From: Paraburkholderia haematera | GTDB lineage: Bacteria > Pseudomonadota > Gammaproteobacteria > Burkholderiales > Burkholderiaceae | Length of the DNA stretch: 39,020 nt | Direction: 5' to 3' | NCBI RefSeq assembly: GCF_905220975.1 | Contig: NZ_CAJNBK010000042.1 | Coordinates: 1 to 39,020 of the forward strand | Part shown: positions 1 through 7,325 of the stretch, piece by piece | Layout: the number at the start of each line of letters is the position of its first letter | Numbering within the stretch: position 1 is the first letter of the stretch | Notes under the pieces: model-generated | Databases searched by the model: none | Told to the model about the DNA's origin: nothing | What the model saw: only the letters and a program-made list of their open reading frames with translations | Position numbers and translations under genes: made by a program

Positions 1-86
1 CTGCGGGCTCGAGGCACTCTAGGCAGACGAGCTGACTGTCCATGTGGCGACAACTGATCGGGTCGACGCCACAGGAGGGAATATAC

Positions 87-833
87 AAGTAGGCAAAAGA
101 AAGCGGCTCACCCCGCCAGCTTATAAGCGGGTCCCCCGCACAGCCTCGGTTGTGGTGCATCTGGAATCCGTGCCCCCGCACATTCGGCGTGAGCGACAAA
201 GGTGTCATTCGCTCCCACTCCGCACTGCGTGCGTCGCGGATGGGTCTGCAGGGGAAGCCAGGGGCTTCGTTTGCGGGCAGTGGGGGCCATCGGCTTCGCC
301 TCGGCGAAACGCCCAATGCGCAAATACGGCCGCGCTTTGTAAATAGCGTCGCTTCTCTCCGACCTGCCAGCAAGTCGTGCCAACCCGCACAGTTAAAAGT
401 TCGTACTTCGAATTATGCATCTGGGCATCTGGGCATCTGGGCGCAGGTGCGAAAGAGGCGAAAGAGGCGAAAGAGGTGGCCAACACGATGCAGGCCGAGC
501 CGCTGTGCCGAAGGAGGCGGCCACAACACGATAGAGGCCGAGCTACTGCGTCGAAAGAGGGGTAAGCGCGAAAACGCAGCGATCGGTTTTATAGAATGCG
601 CTTCGGCGCGCGCAGCGCCGCCGGAAGTATGACTCCCTTGTCACTCACGCCGAATGTGCGAGAACACAGATTCCAGATGCACCACTACCGAGGCTGTGCG
701 GGGGACCCGCTTATGAGCTGGCGGTGTGAGCCGCTTTCTTTTGCCTACTTTTCTTTGCGGCAGGCAAAGAAAAGTAGGTGCCTGCCCCGCACAGGGGCGA
801 CGCTAATAGACCACGAAAAAAACAAGGAAAGGC
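87..833. repeat. Non-coding repeat element, copy 1, with long terminal inverted repeats
   Basis: The sequence from 87 to about 204 returns, reverse-complemented and with few mismatches, at about 632-750. This gives terminal inverted repeats of roughly 115 bp (outer end AAGTAGGCAAAAGAAAGC). Positions 747-779 add a short palindrome built on CTACTTTTCTTTGC and its complement, and homology to the second copy continues to about 833 (CGCTAATAGACCAC at 799-812). Between the arms lie a segment similar to the inside of the second copy and short tandem repeats. No plausible protein is encoded. It looks like a MITE-like or otherwise non-autonomous interspersed element. I cannot name its family. Confidence 0.75.
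417..475 (+). repeat. Two short tandem repeats inside copy 1
   Basis: Three perfect copies of the 8-mer GCATCTGG occupy 417-440. Three perfect copies of the 9-mer GCGAAAGAG occupy 449-475. The 8-mer is related to the reverse complement of the nine-copy 8-mer in the second element at 38541-38612, at the equivalent place. The array therefore differs in copy number and sequence between the two elements. Confidence 0.85.
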
Positions 834-1557
834 CAACGTCACAGGCACGCAAACAAACAACAACCACCCCCAGACACCCAAACGCGCGATCAGCGCCCAA
901 ACCTATCCATCACTGTCGCGCTGCCGCAACAGCACTTCACCTGCGCGCTCGCGCAATCCCAGACCCCGAACGCAGCCACCAAACTCAAACACAAATCCAG
1001 CAAATGAGACGCTCAGTCAACTAAAGCAAATAGTTCGTGATATCACCCACACCCTGTCGAATCCGCCGATAACGTTTGCGCAGCCTTAATCAGCGGGCAA
1101 TTCAAATTGTTCGAATGGAGTGAGGAAATTGTTAATTCAGATTTGACATTTTATGTTTTTAAAAACAATCGGACTGAATTTAACGTTTCCCTAAGTATTT
1201 GGAAAACGTTTGCGCCAGCTTAATCACCCGGCTTCGTCGGTAAAAATCCCCGCTTCACGCCCGCGAGGCACCACCTTGAATACCCCATATAGGGGAAATC
1301 TATTGTGGGATAAGCGGAAATACGCGCTAGAATGCGCTTCGATTCACCATCAATAGCCGCTCGTTCAAACGACAGCGACGCTCGCGTGAATCCAGTCGGC
1401 AGTTATTGCATCCGATCGATTCGTTCTCTGTGTATTTGGGAACCGCTGATAGTTATCGGCGACGGGCAAGTCAGATCGGTAAATCTGGGGCACGATATTA
1501 ACGCGTGCGCCGCATTGTCTGCCGCCAATAAAACATTCAAAAAAAAGACCAGGGCAT
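834..1557. other. Long intergenic leader upstream of the exopolysaccharide operon
   Basis: No convincing gene is visible. The first part (about 834-1020) is strikingly C/A-rich on the plus strand. The part from about 1100 to 1200 is AT-rich, unlike the surrounding DNA, and holds the repeated AACGTTT boxes described separately. CCCCATATAGGGG lies at about 1283-1295. The length and AT-rich core suggest a regulated promoter region. A start site cannot be placed with confidence: TTGACA at 1143-1148 and TAGAAT at about 1329-1334 are only weak promoter candidates, and neither has a good partner at standard spacing. Confidence 0.5.
1071..1230. promoter_or_regulatory. Candidate operator region with duplicated AACGTTTGCGC boxes
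   Basis: AACGTTTGCGC followed by AGC and TTAATCA occurs at 1071-1092 and again, with a one-base shift, at 1205-1226. A third AACGTTT at about 1182 faces GGAAAACGTT at 1201-1210 across a spacer of about 10 bases, forming a dyad. The arrangement suggests binding by a dimeric repressor or activator upstream of the operon. The protein is unknown, and this is inference from repetition only. Confidence 0.4.
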
Positions 1558-2754
1558 ATGCAAACGAGGATTCTGTCGATTTTCGGCACGCGGCCGGAAG
1601 CCATAAAAATGGCGCCGCTAGTCAAACAACTGGAAGCCGATACCGGCATCGAGTCGATAGTCTGTGTCACGGGGCAGCATCAGCAGATGCTCGATCAGGT
1701 GCTTGACCTGTTTCAGATCAAGCCACATCGCAATCTCGCGCTGATGACCGGCAACCAGACGCTCAACGGGCTGGCTTCGCGTCTTATCGCGTCGCTCGAC
1801 GACGTGCTCGCAACCGTGCAGCCCGATCGCGTGCTGGTCCACGGCGACACGACCACCGCGTCCGCGGCGGCGCTGGCCTCGTTTCACCGGCGGATTCCGG
1901 TCGGTCACGTCGAAGCGGGTCTGCGCACCGGCAACCTGATGCAGCCCTGGCCGGAAGAAATGAACCGCCGAGTGGTCGACGTGATGAGCGACTTGATGTT
2001 CGCGCCCACTGCGAGCTCGAAAGCGAACCTCGCGCACGAAGCGCTGCACGGCAAGATCATCGTGACCGGCAATACAGTGATCGACGCGCTGAACCTCACC
2101 ACCACGCGCATCGACCATGACGCGGCACTGCGCGCCGAACTCGACGCGCGCCTGCCGTTTCTCGATGGCGCGCTGCCGGTGCTGCTCGTCACGGGCCATC
2201 GCCGCGAGAGCTTCGGCGCGGGCTTCGCGAACATCTGTGCGGCACTCGCCGACCTCGCGAAGACCAACACGGTGCAGATCGTCTATCCCGTGCACCTGAA
2301 CCCGAACGTGCGCGGTCCGGTGCAGGAAACCCTCGGCACGGCGCGCAACGTTCATCTGATCGAGCCGCTGGATTACCTCGGCTTCGTGCGCCTGATGCAG
2401 CGTGCGTCGATCATTCTCACCGACTCGGGCGGCGTGCAGGAAGAAGCGCCCGCGCTCGGCAAACCGGTGCTGGTGATGCGCGACGTGACCGAGCGTCCGG
2501 AAGCGGTGGCGGCCGGCACGGTGCGCCTCGTCGGTACGAAGCGCGAAGCAATTGTGCGCGCGGTGAAAGGGCTGCTAGACGACGCGGACGAGCGCGACGA
2601 TTTCGCGCATCGCGTCAACCCATACGGCGACGGCCATGCGTCGCAGCGGATCGTCGCGGCACTCACCGGGCGTCCGTTCGACGAGTTCGTGAGCGGCGGC
2701 GCGGGCGAGACCGGTCAGGTTCTGCGCGCGCAACGCGCGGAAACCATTCAGTAA
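1558..2754 (+). CDS. wecB: UDP-N-acetylglucosamine 2-epimerase, non-hydrolysing
   Basis: This 398-residue cytoplasmic enzyme interconverts UDP-GlcNAc and UDP-ManNAc. Family signatures are visible in order: FGTRPEAIKMAPL near the N-terminus, HGDTTTASAAAL, GHVEAGLRTGN and PWPEEMNR in the middle, VTGHRRESFG, and the sugar-nucleotide motif SGGVQEEAPALGKPVL towards the end. The length is close to the family norm. It is the first gene of the exopolysaccharide operon and should supply UDP-ManNAc to the glycosyltransferase encoded at 5103-7325. In E. coli, WecB is likewise needed for the Nfr exopolysaccharide. The fit to family is very good; its dedication to this polymer is inferred from position. 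A housekeeping copy for other glycans may exist elsewhere. Confidence 0.93.
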   Translation: MQTRILSIFGTRPEAIKMAPLVKQLEADTGIESIVCVTGQHQQMLDQVLDLFQIKPHRNLALMTGNQTLNGLASRLIASLDDVLATVQPDRVLVHGDTTTASAAALASFHRRIPVGHVEAGLRTGNLMQPWPEEMNRRVVDVMSDLMFAPTASSKANLAHEALHGKIIVTGNTVIDALNLTTTRIDHDAALRAELDARLPFLDGALPVLLVTGHRRESFGAGFANICAALADLAKTNTVQIVYPVHLNPNVRGPVQETLGTARNVHLIEPLDYLGFVRLMQRASIILTDSGGVQEEAPALGKPVLVMRDVTERPEAVAAGTVRLVGTKREAIVRAVKGLLDDADERDDFAHRVNPYGDGHASQRIVAALTGRPFDEFVSGGAGETGQVLRAQRAETIQ

Positions 2755-2883
2755 GGCCGCACCGGGCGCTGTTCTGCCGTTGTGGAAATACCGGCAAAGC
2801 CGCCGGCCGTGCTGCCTGCAATAGCCGGATCGCAGTTCCAGACAATTGATATCGCGCAACGCCGCTCCACCGTTTGCGCGCTA

Positions 2884-5106
2884 ATGACGAGACAAGAAAA
2901 CGTGACCTCCAATACGCCAATGCGCCGCCTCGCGCGCCCCCGCCTGAACGCCCTTGCTGTGCTGATGCTGTTCGCCTCGATGGCGCATGCTCAACAGCCG
3001 GCCGATCTCGCCGCCAGCTTCGCGCAACTCGGCAGCGGCCGTCTCGCCACGCGCACGGTGTCGCTGGCCGAACTGGGAATGCGCGATCCGGTCGTGCTGC
3101 GCGCGCCGGACGGTCGTCAGGAACTGTATCTGCCCGTGCCGGCCGACGTGCCGTTGCGCGACGCGGCCTTGCAGATCGACGGCAGCTATCTGCGTGGCAA
3201 CGGTGGCCGCACGACCATGCTAGTGTCGCTCGATGGCGCGCCGGTACTCTCGCGCAGCCCGGCGCAGGACCAGGGCGACGCCTCCACGAGTGTTGGCGTG
3301 GACGGCGCCGCGCGGCCGAGCGGTTTCGTGCGCGTGGGCCTTGACTGGTCGTCGGTGCTCAATGACAACGTCTGCGCCGATCAGAGCGCGATCGGCAACG
3401 TGTGGCGCATCGCGCCGACTTCGCGCCTGACCTATCGCTACGATCCGGACGCGATCGTCGATCTGCGCAGCGCGTGGAGCGCATTGCCCTACAAACCGGT
3501 GGTGATGGTCGGCGCGCGCACGTTGACCGCGTCGGCGTTCGATGCAGGCTGGCGCGTCGAAGCGCTGCTGCAACGCGAAGGCCGTACACCGGCCACGCGG
3601 ACATGGCCGGCAGTGGGCGACACCGTCGATCTGAGCGACATCGAGGTGCCGGCGCCGCTGCGCGCGGTGCCGGCATTTGCCGCGCTGGCCGCGGGCGGTT
3701 CGCACACGCTGGCGAGTCTGGCGGAAGCGGGCGCCTTGATCGCGCTGACGCCGCGCTCGGCATTCGCGCCGGACGTCATCGTCGCCGATGACACGGTGCG
3801 CAACACGCTGAAGACGTCGCTCGATGCCTTGCGCGAACAGGTTGTCGGCGCAGCGCCGGGCGCGAGCGACGCGTTCGACGCGTGGCGTGCCCGCGCGATC
3901 GATCCGGTCGCAAAGCCGCTCGCGGCGGGCGAAGTGCGCCTTGCCCACTTCGGCGGTCAAACCGCGATCGTGGTCGGCGATAACGACGGTGTGGCAATTC
4001 TCACGCGCACGTGGCGTCCGATCGACGTCACGAGCCGTCTCGTGGTTCATCAGATCGACACCGCGCCGAATACGCGCGCCGACGAAATCGCGCTGTCACT
4101 GCTGGGCGGCCAGCCGCGCACGCTCGACGTGCAAGGCCGCGCCACCTGGGACGCGAGTTTCGATCTGGGCGCGGTATCCGGCAACGGCAAGCTGCCGGGC
4201 GCCGTGGTCCTCGACGTAGCCGCCTCGCCGACGCTGAATAACACCGCGCAGACCGCCTCGATCTATTTCAACGACGTGCTGATCGGCTCGCAACTGCTGA
4301 ACGCCAACGGCAAGCCGCAGCGCATTACCGCGCGTGTGCCGCATTACGCGCTCGCGCCGAACAATCTGCTGCGCGTGGTGTTCCAGCGTCAGCCGGAAGG
4401 CGGCTGCCAGCCGCGTGGCCAGGGTCATCCGATTGCGGTGTTGCCGAGCAGCCATCTGACGCTCGCCGACGCGACGCCCGGCGACGACTTCACCGGCATG
4501 GTGGCGCGTTTCGCGTCCGAAGCGAATGTGATCGTGCCGGCCTCGTATCTGAACGACGCTACGCAAGTGCTGCCGCGCGTCGCGCGACTGGCGAACGCCA
4601 GCGGCATCGCGCCGACGCGTGCGACCTTCAGCGTCGCGCGTGACGGCGAAGCGGTGAACCCGAAAGGTGCCTTCCTCGCGGCCGACGTCAAGCTCGCCGA
4701 TGAGAAGAGCCTCGCGCGTCTGTCGAAAGATCGCCTGTCGCTCACGGATGCATCCGGCAAGGTTCTCGCGGACGTGTCGGGTCTGAACCGCGTCGGCGTG
4801 ATCGAAGCGGTGAAGGCGGGCAGCGTCCCGGGTATCGTGTATCGCACGGTGGGGGATACCGCGGCGATCTTGCCGGCGTCGTTGCAACTCTCGCGCGGCG
4901 ATGTCGCGATCGTCGACGCCAGCGGCACGCTGCGCCATTTCGATACGCGTCATCCGGGCGAAGTGATCGACGCGGAAGACGTGCAGGGTCCGTGGTTCAT
5001 GCAGAACTGGGTGCGCTGGGGCATCCCGGCCGGCCTCGTCGGCTTGCTGATCCTGTTGCTGCTGGTCGCCAACGTGGCGCGCCGCAGGAATCAGGACAAG
5101 TCGTGA
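2884..5106 (+). CDS. BcsB-like periplasmic membrane-anchored polysaccharide synthase partner
   Basis: About 740 residues with an N-terminal signal peptide ending near AHA-QQ, a long periplasmic beta-rich region, and one C-terminal membrane helix (about 708-733) followed by a short basic tail. The stretch around residues 455-520, with YFNDVLIGSQ, an NNLLRVVF segment and a GC-x-P motif, resembles BcsB, the periplasmic subunit that caps cellulose synthase. No BcsA is encoded here; the next gene is an NfrB-type synthase, so this protein probably plays the BcsB role for a different polymer. The start is uncertain. A GTG at 2782 would add 34 residues and an ATG at 2920 would give a shorter n-region; none has a strong ribosome site. 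ATG 2884 is chosen because it gives a sensible signal peptide. Its stop overlaps the next start by 3 bases. Confidence 0.75.
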   Translation: MTRQENVTSNTPMRRLARPRLNALAVLMLFASMAHAQQPADLAASFAQLGSGRLATRTVSLAELGMRDPVVLRAPDGRQELYLPVPADVPLRDAALQIDGSYLRGNGGRTTMLVSLDGAPVLSRSPAQDQGDASTSVGVDGAARPSGFVRVGLDWSSVLNDNVCADQSAIGNVWRIAPTSRLTYRYDPDAIVDLRSAWSALPYKPVVMVGARTLTASAFDAGWRVEALLQREGRTPATRTWPAVGDTVDLSDIEVPAPLRAVPAFAALAAGGSHTLASLAEAGALIALTPRSAFAPDVIVADDTVRNTLKTSLDALREQVVGAAPGASDAFDAWRARAIDPVAKPLAAGEVRLAHFGGQTAIVVGDNDGVAILTRTWRPIDVTSRLVVHQIDTAPNTRADEIALSLLGGQPRTLDVQGRATWDASFDLGAVSGNGKLPGAVVLDVAASPTLNNTAQTASIYFNDVLIGSQLLNANGKPQRITARVPHYALAPNNLLRVVFQRQPEGGCQPRGQGHPIAVLPSSHLTLADATPGDDFTGMVARFASEANVIVPASYLNDATQVLPRVARLANASGIAPTRATFSVARDGEAVNPKGAFLAADVKLADEKSLARLSKDRLSLTDASGKVLADVSGLNRVGVIEAVKAGSVPGIVYRTVGDTAAILPASLQLSRGDVAIVDASGTLRHFDTRHPGEVIDAEDVQGPWFMQNWVRWGIPAGLVGLLILLLLVANVARRRNQDKS

Positions 5107-7325
5107 GCATCGCGCTGATCAAATGGTATGCGGGCTACGCGGTAGCTCACTACTACCTGGGGCTCGAATACGTCGCGGCGCTGGTGGCATTCATCATTCT
5201 GCTGTCCAGCCTCGACGATCTGTTCATCGACCTCTGGTATTGGACCCGCACGATCTACCGCCGCTTTACGGTGCAGCGCACGTACAAGCCGCTCACGAGC
5301 GCGCAGCTGTATCAGCGCGAAGAGCAGCCGATCGCGATCATGGTGCCCGCGTGGCACGAGTATGACGTGGTCGCGGCAATGATCGAAGACATGGTGCGGG
5401 TCATGGACTACCGCAACTATGTGGTGTTCGTCGGCACTTATCAGAACGACCCGCAGACCATCGCCGAAGTCGAACGGATGCGGCGCCGCTACAAACAGCT
5501 GCGTCGCGTGGAAGTGCCGCACGACGGTCCGACCTGCAAGGCCGACTGTCTGAACTGGGTGATCGCGGCGATCTTCAGGTACGAGCAGGAGGCCGGCATC
5601 GAATTCGCGGGCGTTGTGCTGCACGATAGCGAAGATGTGCTGCATCCGATCGAACTGCGCTTTTTCAATTATCTATTGCCGCGCAAGGACATGATCCAGT
5701 TGCCGGTGGCCTCGCTCGAGCGCAACTGGTTCGAGCTCGTGGCCGGCACCTATATGGACGAGTTTGCTGAATGGCACGCGAAGGATCTGGTGGTGCGCGA
5801 GAGCCTGGTGGGTTCGGTGCCGTCCGCGGGAGTGGGCACGTGCTTCTCGCGGCGCGCACTGCTCGCGCTGATCGCCGAGACGGATAACCAGCCGTTCAAC
5901 ACCGAAAGCCTGACCGAGGACTACGACGTCGGCGCGCGCCTGGGCAAGATGGGCATGCAGTCGATTTTCGCGCGCTTCCCGGTGGAATTCGCGACGCGCC
6001 GCAAAGCGTGGTTCGGCTTCGGCCGCGAACGCGACATTACTGTGACGATGCCGCTGTGCGTGCGCGAATTCTTTCCCGATACGTTCCGTACTGCTTACCG
6101 GCAGCGTGCGCGCTGGACGCTTGGCATCGGCTTGCAAGGGTGGAAGCAGACAGGGTGGAGCGGCTCGTTGGCCAATCGCTATCTGCTGTTTCGCGACCGT
6201 AAGGGCATTGTCACCGCGTTCGTCGGCATTATCGCGTACGTGCTGGTGGTTCAGTTTCTGCTGTTCGCCGGCGCCGATCTGCTGGGCTGGATGCCGGATC
6301 TGATCGCTTCGCCGTTCGCCGATTCGCCGTGGCTGCAAGTGCTGCTGTGGGCCAACGGGTGCGCGTTGCTGTTGCGTGTCGTGCAACGAATCTATTTCGT
6401 GACCCACCTGTACGGTTGGGAGCACGGCGTGCTGTCGGTGCCGCGCATGGTGGTGGGCAATTTCATCAACTTCATGGCCGTTTCGCGTGCGTGGAAGATG
6501 TTCCTCATGCACCTCGTGACCGGCAAGCGGCTGGCATGGGACAAGACCATGCATGACTTCCCCTCTGCCGACGGCTTTAACAATCGCCGTCAGCGTCTGG
6601 GTGAATTGCTGCTGTCCTGGCAAGCCATCGATCCGGACAAGCTCGAACAGGCGCTCGGCGAAAGCCATGCGCGTGAGGCGCCGCTCGGCCGCGTGCTGAT
6701 GGCCAAGGGCTGGCTCGACGAGGAAACGCTCGCGGAAGCGATCGCCTTCCAGTCAGATTTGCCGCGTGGCCGCATGGTGCTCGAACGCATCAAGGACGAC
6801 GCCGGGCGCCTGCCGCTCGACGCAATCGTGCGTCATCGCGTGTTGCCGCAGGCCGATCTTGCGAGTGGCCGCACGATTCTGTTGACCGCGAGTCCGCTCG
6901 CCGACCCGGTGTTCGCGGAACTGAGCGCGCTGGTCGCGGGGCCGGTGGTTCAGGAGATCGTCCGTGAGGGCGAGATCGCGGCGGCCCTGCGGGTGTTGCG
7001 CGGCGTCGGGATCGCGGCGCCGGGTGGTGAGGGCGCTGAGGGTGTACGGGCGGGCACGGTGGATGGTGCATCGGCGGGCGCCTTGACGGGCGAGGGCGTT
7101 GAGCCTGTGCCGGCACGCAGCGTCCCGCTGATCGGCGATCTGCTGATCGAGCATGGCCATGTGCGCCGCGAGGCCTTCGAAGCGGCCATGCAGCACTACC
7201 GCCCGGATCGCCACGGCCGTATCGGCGACTACATGGTGGCGCGCGGCGTGATCTCGCGTGCCGCGCTCGAGAACGTAATCCAGCAACAGCGCCGCCTTCA
7301 GGGCGCTCTGGCGGCATCCGAATGA
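5103..7325 (+). CDS. nfrB: NfrB-like GT2 exopolysaccharide synthase with MshEN cyclic-di-GMP modules
   Basis: 740 residues from a GTG that overlaps the preceding stop (GTGA). A GT2 core is flanked by membrane helices (about 17-40, and several after residue 355). Catalytic motifs are all present: DSED at 175-178 (metal binding), TEDYD at 271-275 (base) and QRARW at 334-338 (acceptor site). From about residue 495 a MshEN pattern appears (RLGELLL, then LEQAL, PLGRVL, LAEAIAFQ), a known cyclic-di-GMP-binding fold. A second, shorter MshEN-like repeat closes the protein (about 675-735), after a Gly/Ala-rich linker. This is the E. coli NfrB architecture, the inner-membrane synthase of a cyclic-di-GMP-controlled exopolysaccharide and a host factor for phage N4. 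Processive polymerisation from UDP-ManNAc is inferred from the linked wecB. Confidence 0.9.
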   Translation: MSIALIKWYAGYAVAHYYLGLEYVAALVAFIILLSSLDDLFIDLWYWTRTIYRRFTVQRTYKPLTSAQLYQREEQPIAIMVPAWHEYDVVAAMIEDMVRVMDYRNYVVFVGTYQNDPQTIAEVERMRRRYKQLRRVEVPHDGPTCKADCLNWVIAAIFRYEQEAGIEFAGVVLHDSEDVLHPIELRFFNYLLPRKDMIQLPVASLERNWFELVAGTYMDEFAEWHAKDLVVRESLVGSVPSAGVGTCFSRRALLALIAETDNQPFNTESLTEDYDVGARLGKMGMQSIFARFPVEFATRRKAWFGFGRERDITVTMPLCVREFFPDTFRTAYRQRARWTLGIGLQGWKQTGWSGSLANRYLLFRDRKGIVTAFVGIIAYVLVVQFLLFAGADLLGWMPDLIASPFADSPWLQVLLWANGCALLLRVVQRIYFVTHLYGWEHGVLSVPRMVVGNFINFMAVSRAWKMFLMHLVTGKRLAWDKTMHDFPSADGFNNRRQRLGELLLSWQAIDPDKLEQALGESHAREAPLGRVLMAKGWLDEETLAEAIAFQSDLPRGRMVLERIKDDAGRLPLDAIVRHRVLPQADLASGRTILLTASPLADPVFAELSALVAGPVVQEIVREGEIAAALRVLRGVGIAAPGGEGAEGVRAGTVDGASAGALTGEGVEPVPARSVPLIGDLLIEHGHVRREAFEAAMQHYRPDRHGRIGDYMVARGVISRAALENVIQQQRRLQGALAASE

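Noticed and set aside
150..632. Reading frame of about 160 codons inside the left repeat element
   Set aside because: It spans inverted-repeat arms and tandem repeats, has no ribosome site, and the corresponding region of the second copy does not keep the frame.
834..1557. Cyclic-di-GMP riboswitch in the operon leader
   Set aside because: I could not trace a GEMM-type conserved core or its tetraloop-receptor arrangement. The leader's repeats look like protein-binding dyads instead.
2884..7325. Cellulose synthase operon (bcsAB)
   Set aside because: The first protein is BcsB-like, but the glycosyltransferase lacks the BcsA PilZ domain and instead carries MshEN modules as in NfrB; no bcsC, bcsZ or bcsQ genes are adjacent.
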